Source of the DNA: Fodinibacter sp963730365
Lineage (GTDB): Bacteria; Actinomycetota; Actinomycetes; Actinomycetales; Dermatophilaceae
Assembly (NCBI GenBank): GCA_963730365.1
Contig: CAVSRM010000010.1
Coordinates: 62,001-126,000, forward strand
DNA: 64,000 nt
Direction of reading: 5' to 3'
Numbering within the stretch: position 1 is the stretch's first letter; every line of letters starts with the position of its first letter. The position numbers and the translations under genes are program-made. Positions 44,146 to 53,224 of this stretch are shown here, piece by piece. Under the pieces are notes generated by a model. That model made no database searches. It was given only the letters and a program-made list of their open reading frames with translations, and was not told where the DNA came from.

Positions 44146-44281
44146 CCCGAAGCCACCTTCCGCACCTCGCCCACCTCTTCCGGCTCATCCGTCGTCGTGC
44201 GGCGGCGCGTCGTCACCACTCCGTCAGGACCGTCGATCTGACCGACGAGGTCGGGGAGGCAGGTGCGGCAGGATGGCCGGC

Positions 44282-45496
44282 ATGCCGTACGACGTCGACC
44301 GAGTCCGTGCCCACTTCCCCTCGCTCACCGAGGGGGCTGCCCACTTCGACGGACCCGGCGGGAGCCAGGTACCCGATGTCGTCGGGCGTGCCGTCGCCGA
44401 GACACTGACCTCGGGGATCTCCAACCGGGGCACGGCCACCGCGTCCGAGCGCCGTGCCGACGCCGTGGTCACGCAGTGCCGGGCCGCCCTCGGCGACCTC
44501 CTCGGAGCCGACCCGCGGGGCATCGTCTTCGGACGCAGCGCCACCGCGCTGACCTACGAGGTGGCACGCGCGCTGGCGAAGGACTGGGGTCCGGGCGACG
44601 AGGTCGTCGTGACGCGTCTGGACCACGACGCCAACATCCGGCCGTGGGTCCAGGTGGCCGAGGACCGCGGCGCCACCGTGCGCTGGGTGGACTTCGACCC
44701 CGAGACCGGTGAGATGTCGGCGGATGCCGTCGCCGCCCAGCTCAGCGAGCGGACCCGCCTCGTGGCGACGACTGCTGCCTCGAACCTCATCGGCACCCGC
44801 ACCCCGGTGTGCCGGGTCGCCGACCTCGCCCATGAGGTCGGTGCCCTGCACTGGGTCGACGGGGTGCACGCCACGGCCCACGCCTCAGTCGACCTGCCGG
44901 CCCTGCGCGCCGACGTCTGGACCTGCTCCCCCTACAAGTTCATGGGTCCGCACTGCGGAGTGCTCGCGGCCGACCCGGCGCTCCTCGAGACGCTGCACCC
45001 CGACAAGCTCCTGCCGTCGACCGACGCGGTGCCCGAGCGGTTCGAGCTGGGCACGCTCCCCTACGAGCTGATGGCCGGCGTGACCGCTGCGGTCGACTTC
45101 ATCGCCGGCCTGTCCGACCTCGACACCCCGGCGGAGCCGGACGACCGCCGGGCCCGCGTGGTCGCCGGGATGGATGCCGTCCGCGACCACGAGGGCGCCC
45201 TGCTCGGGGTACTGGAGACGGGGCTGCGTGGCATGGACCGCGTGACCGTGCACAGCAACGCGCGGTCGCGCACGCCGACGGTGCTCTTCACCGTGGAGGG
45301 CGTGAACCCGCAGGAGATCCGGTTGTCCCTGGCGGAGAAGAACATCAATGCGCCGGCCGGGCACTTCTACGCCCTCGAGTGCTCCCGTCACCTCGGCCTC
45401 GGCGACACCGGCGGGGTACGGGTGGGGCTCGCGCCGTACACCAGCGCCTCCGACGTGGACCGGCTGCTCACCGGGCTCGCCGAGATCATTGCCTGA
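44282..45496 (+). CDS. Cysteine-desulfurase-like class V aminotransferase
   Basis: 404 aa from MPYDVDRVRAHFP. PLP-fold type I with the Schiff-base Lys in CSPYKFMGPHCG near residue 219 and the cofactor Asp/His motifs in DHDANIRPW and HWVDGVHATAH. The DGPGGSQVPD N-terminus matches the 'cysteine desulfurase-like' TIGR01976 family, whose reaction is uncertain. The active-site Cys loop of true NifS/IscS is not evident, and no Fe-S genes are adjacent. Confidence 0.9.
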   Translation: MPYDVDRVRAHFPSLTEGAAHFDGPGGSQVPDVVGRAVAETLTSGISNRGTATASERRADAVVTQCRAALGDLLGADPRGIVFGRSATALTYEVARALAKDWGPGDEVVVTRLDHDANIRPWVQVAEDRGATVRWVDFDPETGEMSADAVAAQLSERTRLVATTAASNLIGTRTPVCRVADLAHEVGALHWVDGVHATAHASVDLPALRADVWTCSPYKFMGPHCGVLAADPALLETLHPDKLLPSTDAVPERFELGTLPYELMAGVTAAVDFIAGLSDLDTPAEPDDRRARVVAGMDAVRDHEGALLGVLETGLRGMDRVTVHSNARSRTPTVLFTVEGVNPQEIRLSLAEKNINAPAGHFYALECSRHLGLGDTGGVRVGLAPYTSASDVDRLLTGLAEIIA

Positions 45497-45504
45497 GCCT
45501 CCCT

Positions 45505-45587
45505 CCTCCCGACTTCTTGCGCTGGGCCCACGTTTCGCGACTCCTGAGGGGCCCTCGGGCGTGGGTGTGGTGCACGAAGTCGGGAGG
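45505..45587. terminator. Long imperfect stem-loop after the class V aminotransferase gene
   Basis: Twelve-base arms CCTCCCGACTTC and GAAGTCGGGAGG enclose further pairing (CCCACG with CGTGGG). Placed between two rightward genes, it is probably a terminator or processing structure. Confidence 0.5.
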
Positions 45588-45625
45588 TCGGGCGCCACGT
45601 CGCGCGGCTGTGACAGCATCGGCGC

Positions 45626-46681
45626 ATGGTCGCACTGCTCGCACCTCTCGAGGCACCGGTCGACCCGGTCGACGCGCTGCGCCGGATCGCGTTCCTGCTC
45701 GAGCGCACCCGGGCCGGCACCTACCGCGTCGAGGCGTTCCGCAAGGCCGTCAAGACGGTTCGGGCCACGGACGAGAGCCAGCTGCGGGAGCGAGCCGGCG
45801 CCGGAACGCTGCAGGAGATCCCCGGGATCGGGAAGTCGACGAGCGCCGTGGTGGCCGAAGCCCTGTCCGGGGACCTCCCGGCATACCTGGGCTCGTTGCA
45901 GTCCACGGCAGGGGCGCCGCTCGTCGAGGGCGGCGCCGAACTGTATGCCGCGCTCCAGGGCGACTGTCACCTGCACTCCGACTGGAGCGACGGCGGGTCA
46001 CCGATCGACGAGATGGTGCTGACGGCGCTCGAGCTCGGGCACTCGTGGATAGTGCTCACCGACCACAGCCCGTCGCTGCGCATCGCCAACGGCCTCACCG
46101 CCGAGCGGCTCGCCACCCAGATCGGCATCGTCGACGCGCTCGACCGGTCGCTCGACGGCGCCATGCGCGTCCTCAAGGGCATCGAGGTCGACATCCTCGA
46201 CGACGGCTCGCTCGACCAGACCGACGCCATGCTCCAGCGGCTCGACGTCGTGACCGCCTCGGTGCACAGCAAGCTCCGGATGAATGCCGGCCCGATGACG
46301 GCTCGGATGGTGGCCGCCGCGTCGAATCCACGCGTCACGGTGCTCGGTCACTGCACCGGCCGGCTCGTCGAGGGGTCGAGGGGCACCCGCCCGCGGTCGG
46401 AGTTCGACGCGCGCGCCGTGTTCGAGGCGTGCGCCGAGCACGACACCGCCGTCGAGATCAACAGCCGCCCCGAGCGGTGCGACCCCCCGGACGAGTTCAT
46501 CGAGCTGGCCCTGGAGATCGGCTGCCTCTTCGCCATCGACTCCGACGCCCACGCACCCGGCCAGCTCGACATGAAGGCCTACGGGTGCGCACGCGCCGAG
46601 GCGCTCGGGGTGCCGGCCGAGCGGATCATCACGACCTGGGAGGCCGACCGGGTGCTCGCCTGGGCGAACCCCGAGCGATGA
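45626..46681 (+). CDS. PHP-domain phosphoesterase with helix-hairpin-helix N-terminus
   Basis: 351 aa. The N-terminal 90 residues resemble the DNA polymerase X/beta helical region with a helix-hairpin-helix (LQEIPGIGKSTSAVV). The PHP metal site is complete: HLHSDWSDG near residue 114, TDHS, the Glu of KGIEVDIL, SVHSK, GHCTGR and DSDAHAPG. It is like PolX with the nucleotidyltransferase palm removed, so a metal-dependent nuclease or phosphatase is likely. CAGCAT ends six bases before the ATG. Confidence 0.9.
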   Translation: MVALLAPLEAPVDPVDALRRIAFLLERTRAGTYRVEAFRKAVKTVRATDESQLRERAGAGTLQEIPGIGKSTSAVVAEALSGDLPAYLGSLQSTAGAPLVEGGAELYAALQGDCHLHSDWSDGGSPIDEMVLTALELGHSWIVLTDHSPSLRIANGLTAERLATQIGIVDALDRSLDGAMRVLKGIEVDILDDGSLDQTDAMLQRLDVVTASVHSKLRMNAGPMTARMVAAASNPRVTVLGHCTGRLVEGSRGTRPRSEFDARAVFEACAEHDTAVEINSRPERCDPPDEFIELALEIGCLFAIDSDAHAPGQLDMKAYGCARAEALGVPAERIITTWEADRVLAWANPER

Positions 46682-46693
46682 GGGGAGCTCGTT

Positions 46694-46723
46694 TTGGTGA
46701 GCGCGACAGGTGTCCCCTATGCT
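46694..46723 (+). promoter_or_regulatory. Candidate promoter of the tRNA-Glu/Asp/Phe cluster
   Basis: TTGGTG (46694-46699), 18-bp spacer, TATGCT (46718-46723), 66 bases before tRNA-Glu. Confidence 0.4.
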
Positions 46724-46789
46724 TTCCGAGTCCTCGACGGATCCGAGCGCTGCGCGCTGCGCGACGATGAGGGTCCTGCCTGAGGCTGG

Positions 46790-46862
46790 GTCCCCATCGT
46801 CTAGCGGCCCAGGACCCCGCCCTTTCACGGCGGTAGCACGGGTTCGAATCCCGTTGGGGATA
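46790..46862 (+). tRNA. tRNA-Glu (anticodon TTC)
   Basis: Acceptor GTCCCCA pairs with TGGGGAT, anticodon loop CTTTCAC, T arm CGGGTTCGAATCCCG. CCA is not encoded. Confidence 0.97.
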
Positions 46863-46885
46863 CGCATGAAGGCCTTGCACACCAA

Positions 46886-46959
46886 GGCCCCGTAGCGCAG
46901 TTGGTTAGCGCGCCGCCCTGTCACGGCGGAGGTCGCGGGTTCGAGTCCCGTCGGGGTCG
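46886..46959 (+). tRNA. tRNA-Asp (anticodon GTC)
   Basis: Acceptor GGCCCCG pairs with CGGGGTC, anticodon loop CTGTCAC, T loop TTCGAGT. CCA is not encoded. It starts 23 bases after tRNA-Glu. Confidence 0.97.
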
Positions 46960-47005
46960 CTCCGGTGCGGAGCGGTCGGAGAGATCCGGCCGCGCCGCGT
47001 CATCC

Positions 47006-47082
47006 GGCCAGGTAGCTCAGTTGGTACGAGCGTCCGACTGAAAATCGGAAGGTCGGCGGTTCGACCCCGCCCCTGGCCACCA
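47006..47082 (+). tRNA. tRNA-Phe (anticodon GAA)
   Basis: Acceptor GGCCAGG pairs with CCTGGCC, anticodon loop CTGAAAA, T loop TTCGACC, CCA encoded. Third in the Glu-Asp-Phe cluster common in actinobacteria. Confidence 0.97.
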
Positions 47083-47161
47083 GCAGAACCGCCGGTCACG
47101 GCGTTTCTTCTCACCGTTCCGGATGGCTTCCCGCGCTGCCCCTTCACGCCGGCCGGACGGC

Positions 47162-48311
47162 TCAGCCCACCGGGTGTCGGGCCCGGCGACGGCAGCGGCG
47201 ATGTCGGCGTGGGCCTGGTCTGCGGGGATCACGTCGAACAGCCCGTCTCGTGCGAGGTCCTCGAGGACCTCGAGGACTTGACCCGCGCCAGGTGGAGGTC
47301 GATGCGACGGGCGCGGCCGGCCTCGGCGATCTTGCGGACCACGTCAGCACCCTCGGTGTCGATGTAGTTCCGCCTCCATGCTGAGCACCACGCCCTTGAG
47401 CCCGTGACCCTCCAGTTCCGAGCGGACTCGCAGCTCCCGGAGGAAGTCGGCCAGCACCTCTGCGTTGGCAAAGAAGATGCCGACGCCGATGAAGACGCCC
47501 TGGATGATCCCGAAGGTCAGGACGCCGAGAAGCGCGGCCGCGGCCGCCAAGAACGCGATCCGTTTCACCCGCAGGATCCGCCGCATCTCGGGGACGTCCA
47601 TCATCCCCATGGTCACGGCCTCGATGATGATGGCGCCGAGGACCGCGTCGGGGAGGTCCGAGAAGAAGGGCGCGAGGAAGACCATCGTCAGGATGATCAT
47701 CACGGCCCGCGTGAGGTTGGACGACGACCAGCGTTGTTTGGTTGGTGTCCGGAAGGGCGGAGAACCACGCCCAGAGCTTCTGCCACGTATTGTCGCCGGA
47801 CTTCTCCGTACCGGTGATCTTGAACAGCTCACCGACGGCGACGTTGATGCCCACACCGAAGGTGAACCCGGTGAGCACGGCTGCAGAGAGGAAGTTGGAG
47901 ATCCACCCCATCCGGAACAGCCACATGACGATGAAGAGCAGGCCAGCGACGAACACGATGGCGGCGCCCATCGAGACCGCCTCGGCGGAGCCGGCGGCCG
48001 CGAACGACAGCACCGCGGCACCGAGCACGGCGGCCATCGACGAGCTGGGTCCCTGGGTCACCTGCTTCGACGTCGAGAACAGCGCGAAGGCGATGAGGCC
48101 GAACGCCGCGGCGTAGAGGCCGTACTGCACCGGGACGCCGCTGATGGTGGCGTACCCCAGCGATGTGGGCACCATCAGGGCCCACACCGAGACACCCGCG
48201 ATGAGGTCGCTCTCAGCCATGACCGCTGGTACTTCGGCAGCCAGTCGACGATGGGCAGGTACCGGGCCAGACGGCCCGTTGAGCTGGTGCGGCGGACGTG
48301 TCGGTGGACAT
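47162..48311 (-). pseudogene. Degraded SulP-family anion transporter
   Basis: An intact GAGGAGG site and ATG at 48311 open MSTDTSAAPAQ, but the frame is lost at once: RYLPIVDWLPKYQRSW is in a second frame and SDLIAGVSVWALMVPTSLGY in a third. After the first membrane half (to about ALPDTNQTTLVVV) some 130 residues are missing, and a shifted frame resumes at AVLGAIIIEAVTMG. The STAS domain (DTEGADVVRKIAEAGRARR) is split by another shift. At least four frameshifts and one deletion show the gene is dead. Confidence 0.85.
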
Positions 48312-48351
48312 CTCGCCTCCTCCTCAGTCGTCGCGCGGAATGCGCACCGGG

Positions 48352-49614
48352 TCAGGCATGGACCGCCGGTACCTCGTGCCGGCGCTTGACGACGTTCACC
48401 ACCGCAGCAGTGAGCAGATGGGACGTCGCGACCGCAGCGACCACGGGGGCGAGCGTCACCGGACCGAGGCCGATGGACAGCGCAGCGATCGCCGCGAGGC
48501 CGAGCGGTGCCTTGATCGTCGCGGCGGGGACCGCGGAGAGCATGCATCCCACCGCGACGGCGTAGGGGATGCCGGGGAGGGCCTGGTGCACCAGGACGCC
48601 CGCCGTGCCTCCGACGAAGAGCATCGGCAGCACGTTTCCGCCGATGAAGCCGGCTGCCAGGCTCAGCGCCATCGCCAGCATCTTGCCGAAGAGCACGGCG
48701 AGGAGCAGCCACACGCTCAGCGACGCCGCGTCGTCGATGACGGCCGTGAGCTGCGCGTTCCCCGCGCCCACCGTCAGCGGCAGCGCGACAGCGACTACCC
48801 CGACGAGCCCGCCGGCGACGCCACCACGGACGTACGGGTTCCGCAGCCGCTGAGCCCCGACATTCACGCCCTTCACGACGGCGACGAACGAGAGCATCAC
48901 CACGCTCGACGCCGCGCCCAGCGCCACCCCGATGAGGAGCTGGGACGGGGTGAAGTCCTCGACGGGGATCGCAAAGCTGTTGAGGAAGGTCGTCCCGACC
49001 ACCGCGTAGTAGATCCCGAACCCGACCGTGGCCGCGATGAGTTGCGGGAGAATCGCCTGCACGTACCTCGAGCGGTGGATCGGTGCCAGCTCGCTGACGA
49101 TGATGGTCCCCAGCAGGGGGGAGGTGAACGCGCCGCCGAATCCCCCCGCGATACCGGCCGCGGTGGCCTCGAGCCTCGCCTCCTCGTTCCCCTTCCACCG
49201 GCGAGAGGCGATCCAGGAGGCCAGCCCACCGCCCATCATGACCAGCGCGAACGACGGGCCCAGGCTTGCGCCGACGACCGCTGAGACCAGGGCGATCCCC
49301 ACCCAGGAGGGAGCGGCCCGGTGGTCGACCACCCCCAACTCGATGACCGCGACGCCACCCGGCACGCGGTCCGGGACACGCCACCAGCGACGGAGCCCCG
49401 CGACCACGAGCCCGCCGGCCGCCGTGTACGCCACCCACCACCACTGCCCCGACCAGGGCTCGGCGCTCGGGTCACCGAACACGAGGTCGGACAGCCCACC
49501 GGTGATGGCCAGATAGCCCAGCCCGAGCACCCCGACGACCGCGCCGACCCCGCCCGCGACCACGAGCAGCTCCCGGTACCACGACCGGTCAAGGGGCAGT
49601 GGCGAGCCGGACAT
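48352..49614 (-). CDS. CLC-family chloride channel/antiporter
   Basis: 420 aa with about 12 hydrophobic segments. The selectivity regions are divergent: GASLGPSFAL in place of the usual GREGP-type motif and GGNVLPMLFVGG for the GGxFxP motif. No CBS domains. It should conduct chloride or another small anion. Its ATG overlaps the stop of a small upstream ORF by one base, and a TetR gene is divergent from that pair. Confidence 0.88.
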   Translation of the reverse strand: MSGSPLPLDRSWYRELLVVAGGVGAVVGVLGLGYLAITGGLSDLVFGDPSAEPWSGQWWWVAYTAAGGLVVAGLRRWWRVPDRVPGGVAVIELGVVDHRAAPSWVGIALVSAVVGASLGPSFALVMMGGGLASWIASRRWKGNEEARLEATAAGIAGGFGGAFTSPLLGTIIVSELAPIHRSRYVQAILPQLIAATVGFGIYYAVVGTTFLNSFAIPVEDFTPSQLLIGVALGAASSVVMLSFVAVVKGVNVGAQRLRNPYVRGGVAGGLVGVVAVALPLTVGAGNAQLTAVIDDAASLSVWLLLAVLFGKMLAMALSLAAGFIGGNVLPMLFVGGTAGVLVHQALPGIPYAVAVGCMLSAVPAATIKAPLGLAAIAALSIGLGPVTLAPVVAAVATSHLLTAAVVNVVKRRHEVPAVHA

Positions 49615-49889
49615 CAGAGGACCACGTCACGGTGGCTGTGGGGGTGGGGCACGGTCTCGGTCCGCGGGCGTCGTCCGGTCAGGAGCCGATCGCCTTGCCG
49701 ACAACGTCCGAGGCGTCCTCGAGGGTCTTCTCGAGCTTGTCCGCATCGCCGAAGGACCGCCTCACCACCCACGTGGCCGGCAACGCCGTCCTGTTCCTTC
49801 TCGGCTGCCCTGAGCGCGTCGTCGCCCTCACCTGCGCTCGTCACGTCGGGGTACGTCGCCGCCACCAGATCGAGATTCAGACCCGTCAT
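49614..49889 (-). CDS. Small ORF upstream of CLC, possibly frameshifted
   Basis: 91 aa with a good GGAG site and a stop that overlaps the CLC start, as expected for a coupled gene. The first half (LNLDLVAATYPDVTSAGEGD) looks protein-like, but the second half is Arg/His/Pro-rich like an out-of-frame reading, while another minus-strand frame there reads DADKLEKTLEDASDVVGKAI and stops. A single frameshift would join the two good halves. Confidence 0.4.
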   Translation of the reverse strand: MTGLNLDLVAATYPDVTSAGEGDDALRAAEKEQDGVAGHVGGEAVLRRCGQAREDPRGRLGRCRQGDRLLTGRRPRTETVPHPHSHRDVVL

Positions 49890-49910
49890 CGTCTTCTCCT
49901 GCCAACCGTG

Positions 49911-49937
49911 CAGTAATCTGCTGATAACAGAATACTG
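49911..49937. promoter_or_regulatory. Palindromic operator between CLC operon and TetR gene
   Basis: CAGTAATCTG, seven bases (CTGATAA), CAGAATACTG: arms match at nine of ten positions. It lies in the 75-base divergent promoter region, the AT-richest spot around, and is the likely binding site of the adjacent TetR protein. Confidence 0.65.
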
Positions 49938-49964
49938 ATCACGTTACTCGCCAAGGGGGTGCGC

Positions 49965-50615
49965 ATGTCCAGACCCGTGGTTTCCTCGACGAGGAGACAT
50001 CCGCCACTCCCCCGCGCCCCGGGGCCCCGCCGCAGCGATGACCTGGTGGACGGGGTCATGGGCATCATCGCCGCCCGTGGGTTCGCGAACGTCCCCGTGG
50101 CCGAGATGGCTCGTGAGCTGTCGTGCTCCCTGACCACGCTGTACCGGGTGGCGCCGAGCAAGGACAGCCTTGTCGTGGTGGCGATCAGCCGCTGGGGCGA
50201 GTTGACTCTGCAGGAGGCGGAGGCCCGGGCGGCCGAGGCCGGCACGGCATGGGAAAGGGTGCACGCCTACTTCCGCGCGGGGGTCGAGTCGCTCCTCCAG
50301 CAGTCCCACGCATTCCGGCGCGACCTCCAGCGCTTCGACTCGACGCGGGTCGCGTACCAAGCGGTCTCCGACCGGTACGTGGACCGCCTCGGGGCCCTGA
50401 TCGAGGAGGCCGTCGGCGCGGGAGACCTCCGACCTGTGAACGCCCGCCTCCTGGCGGGGCTCCTCCGCCACCTCGCTGCGGCGGTCCGTGACGAGGGCCT
50501 GCTCGAGGTGGCCGGTGCCACCGCGGGCGAGGCGCTCTCCGAGATCGAGAGCATCCTGCTCGACGGACTGAGGTCTCCATCCGGCACCACGCACCCCCCA
50601 CTCGCCGACGGCTGA
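49965..50615 (+). CDS. TetR-family transcriptional regulator
   Basis: 216 aa from the ATG preceded by AAGGGGG. The helix-turn-helix is at about residues 35-65 (VAEMARELSCSLTTLYRVAPSK split across the recognition helix). The C-terminal domain is generic. Divergent from the small ORF-CLC pair and next to a 27-bp palindrome, so it probably controls that operon and itself. Confidence 0.9.
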   Translation: MSRPVVSSTRRHPPLPRAPGPRRSDDLVDGVMGIIAARGFANVPVAEMARELSCSLTTLYRVAPSKDSLVVVAISRWGELTLQEAEARAAEAGTAWERVHAYFRAGVESLLQQSHAFRRDLQRFDSTRVAYQAVSDRYVDRLGALIEEAVGAGDLRPVNARLLAGLLRHLAAAVRDEGLLEVAGATAGEALSEIESILLDGLRSPSGTTHPPLADG

Positions 50616-50763
50616 GGTCGGCAAGGCCGCCGAACGGGGCCCCTTCCACCTCCCCCGCCGGCCCTCGTCGCCGTGCGGGTCGCCGACGGGACGGTGACGG
50701 TCGGGCGCCCAACCGGAAAAGTACGCAACGGGCCCCCCGTGGGCCCCTCACTACACTTCTCGG

Positions 50764-52470
50764 ATGACGCGGCAAGCACGACCGCGAAGGGGAACCAGAC
50801 TGCAGGCGGCTGCAGGAGCGTTCGCGACGAACTGGCGGAACCCCCAGCTGCGGCGCGCACAGGCAGCATTCTTCGGCGCGTGGTCGGCCGAGTGGGCCGT
50901 CACCGTCGTCCTCGCCGTCTACGCCTACAGCCGCGGGGGCGCCACCGAGGTGGGCGTCGTGACGCTCGTGCGAGTCCTGCCCGCTGCAGCGGTGGCCCCA
51001 CTGGCCACCCAGTACGCCGACCGGTGGCCACGGGAGAGGGTCCTCGTCGGGGTGTCGGCCATCCGGTCGGTGTCCATCGCCCTGGCCGGCTGGGCCATGT
51101 TCGTCGAGGGTCCCGCGCTGACCGTGTACGCCCTGGTGACCCTGTCCTCCGCCGCCGCGGTGCTGTTCCGGCCGGTGCACTCGGCGCTCCTGCCATCGCT
51201 GTGCGACAAACCGACGGAGCTGGCCGGTGCCAACGTCGTGCGCGGCGCGCTCGACTCGGCGGCGACGCTGGCCGGACCGGTGCTGAGCGCGATCCTCCTC
51301 GCGACCGGCGGCCCCGCGCGGGTACTCGCGGTGGCGGCGGTCGCGTCGGCGTGGGCCGGCATCCTCATGGCGCGGGTGCACCCCGAGGGAGCCCCGCCGG
51401 GAGACGAAGAGGGGGGTGAGGGCCTGGTCGGCCGAACGCTCGGCGGCGTTCGCGCCGTTCACTCCGACCCTGACCTCCGCCTGCTCATCGGCCTCTTCGG
51501 CGCGCAGACGTTCATGCGGGGGACCCTGACGGTCTTCACCGTCGTCGTGGCCCTCGAGCTCGTCAGCATGGGGGACGCCGGGGTTGGGGTGCTCAACGCG
51601 GCCGTGGGCGCAGGAGCGGTGGTGGCCTCCACCGCCGCGGCGCTGCTCGTGGGCACGCGGCACCTCGCCGTCTGGTTCGGCATCGGCGCGGCCCTGTGGG
51701 GTGCGCCCCTTGCCGTCATCGGCGCCATCCCGTCGGCCTCGGCGGCGGTGGTCATGCTGGCCACGGTCGGTGTGGGCAACGCCCTCATCGACGTGGGCGG
51801 TTTCACCCTGATCGCCCGCATCGCGCCGGAGCACGTGCTGGCACGCGTGTTCGGTCTCCTGGAGAGCGTGTTCGCCATCTCGGTCGGCCTCGGCGCCCTG
51901 CTGACGCCCGTGGTCATGGCGGCGGTCGGCCTGCGGAACGCCCTCGTCGTCCTGGGTCTGCTCACCCCGGCGGCCGTCGCGCTCTCGTGGTCGCGGCTGC
52001 GGTCACTGGACGACACGATGGGTGGGCGCGACGACGAGCTGGAGCTCCTGCGTGGAGTGCCCGTGCTGGGGGTGCTCTCTCTGCCGACCCTCGAGACCCT
52101 CGCAGGTGAGCTGGACCACGCCGTCGTGCCGAGCGGCGAGACGGTGTTCCGCCAGGGCGACCGCGGTGACCGGTTCTACGTCGTGGTCGAAGGAACGGCG
52201 GAGGTCGTCGGGGACGGGCGGCGCATCACCCGGCTCGGGCCGGGGGAGTCCTTCGGCGAGATCGCACTCCTGCACCGCATCCCACGCACCGCCACCGTCC
52301 GTGCGGTCGACGACCTTCGCCTGGAGTCCCTGAGAGGCGACCGGTTCCTCGCGATCATGACCGGGTCGCCCCGCGGCCATGCGACGGCATCGGCCCACGT
52401 GGACGAGATGCTCCACCGTTTCGCGCCTCGGCCAAGGGCGAACGGACGCCCCCGCGAAGGACGCGACTGA
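50764..52470 (+). CDS. MFS transporter fused to a cyclic-nucleotide-binding domain
   Basis: 568 aa. Residues about 25-425 form an MFS-type carrier of about 12 helices (EWAVTVVLAVYAYSR, VARVF-like LARVFGLLESVFAIS). Residues about 440-550 form a cNMP-binding domain with GDRFYVVVEGTAEV and the phosphate-binding cassette FGEIALLHRIPRTATV, in which the key Glu and Arg are present. Gating by cAMP or a related nucleotide is the simple inference. TACACT ends six bases before the ATG, so the message may be leaderless. Confidence 0.9.
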   Translation: MTRQARPRRGTRLQAAAGAFATNWRNPQLRRAQAAFFGAWSAEWAVTVVLAVYAYSRGGATEVGVVTLVRVLPAAAVAPLATQYADRWPRERVLVGVSAIRSVSIALAGWAMFVEGPALTVYALVTLSSAAAVLFRPVHSALLPSLCDKPTELAGANVVRGALDSAATLAGPVLSAILLATGGPARVLAVAAVASAWAGILMARVHPEGAPPGDEEGGEGLVGRTLGGVRAVHSDPDLRLLIGLFGAQTFMRGTLTVFTVVVALELVSMGDAGVGVLNAAVGAGAVVASTAAALLVGTRHLAVWFGIGAALWGAPLAVIGAIPSASAAVVMLATVGVGNALIDVGGFTLIARIAPEHVLARVFGLLESVFAISVGLGALLTPVVMAAVGLRNALVVLGLLTPAAVALSWSRLRSLDDTMGGRDDELELLRGVPVLGVLSLPTLETLAGELDHAVVPSGETVFRQGDRGDRFYVVVEGTAEVVGDGRRITRLGPGESFGEIALLHRIPRTATVRAVDDLRLESLRGDRFLAIMTGSPRGHATASAHVDEMLHRFAPRPRANGRPREGRD

Positions 52471-52523
52471 CCCTCACCTCGGGGCCGGCCCCGACCGGCG
52501 AAGGGGACGTCCGTGGCTGCGGG

Positions 52524-53000
52524 TCAGACGGTCCGCGGGACCCTGCCGGTCCAAGTGAAGAGCCGGCACATCACGTGGTGACCGCGATCGCCCTCGGGGT
52601 GGAACATGATCGGACAGCCCCCGTCGATGACGGTGATGCCGTGCTCGCGGCCCCAGGCGGTGGCGGGCGGCGACACCGAGCCCTTGCCGACCGAGCGGTG
52701 CATCCACACGGTGTCGATGCCGAGGTCGGCGGCCTCCTCCATCGTGGCCTGCGCGTGCTCCGGAGCGGTCGCGATCACGACCGCCTCGACCCCGCCCGGG
52801 ATGGCGCCCAGGCTGGGGTACGCCCGGTCCCCCTCGACCTCCTCGACGCTGGGGTTGACCGCGAAGACCTCGTAGCCGTGGGTACGCATCCACGTGTAGA
52901 CGGTGTTGCTCCCGTGCCCCTTCGGCGCATGGGACACCCCGGTGACGGCGATCCGTTGGTGGCCGAGGAACTCGGTGGCTGCCTGCTTGGTGGTGGTCAT
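52524..53000 (-). CDS. CoA-binding protein (YccU-like)
   Basis: 158 aa from MTTTKQAATEF; a 14-residue upstream extension is not needed. The Rossmann-like CoA-binding domain shows IAVTGVSHAPKGHGSNTVY, VFAVNPSVEEVEG and the Cys region VIDGGCPIMF. Members are thought to bind CoA; no reaction is established. Confidence 0.88.
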   Translation of the reverse strand: MTTTKQAATEFLGHQRIAVTGVSHAPKGHGSNTVYTWMRTHGYEVFAVNPSVEEVEGDRAYPSLGAIPGGVEAVVIATAPEHAQATMEEAADLGIDTVWMHRSVGKGSVSPPATAWGREHGITVIDGGCPIMFHPEGDRGHHVMCRLFTWTGRVPRTV

Positions 53001-53088
53001 GGCGGCGCATCCTTCCTTCCCTCCCATGATCCCGCCGGGCACCCGCGGGCGCTATTCCGTACGCCACACCGGAACGGCTGTCGGCGCG

Positions 53089-53174
53089 GTCATCGCAGCG
53101 TCGACCGCGAGGTCCTCGCGGCATCGCTCGCGCCGGCATCGCGGCATCCACGGCGAGGTCATCGCGGCATCACC
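53089..53174. repeat. Four imperfect tandem repeats of about 23 bp
   Basis: Units begin GTCATCGC, GTCCTCGC, GCATCGC and GTCATCGC, share CGCRGCRTC and are 22-24 bases apart; the last is cut short. They fill the space between the divergent CoA-binding and methyltransferase genes. Confidence 0.6.
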
Positions 53175-53224
53175 TGACCTGCCACACCGGCCGTCGGTCT
53201 CGGCGGCAGCGCTACCGTGAGGGC

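Noticed and set aside
46790..47082. Integration site of a genomic island at the tRNA cluster
   Set aside because: No integrase and no repeated tRNA 3' end were seen on either side, although a pseudogene follows.
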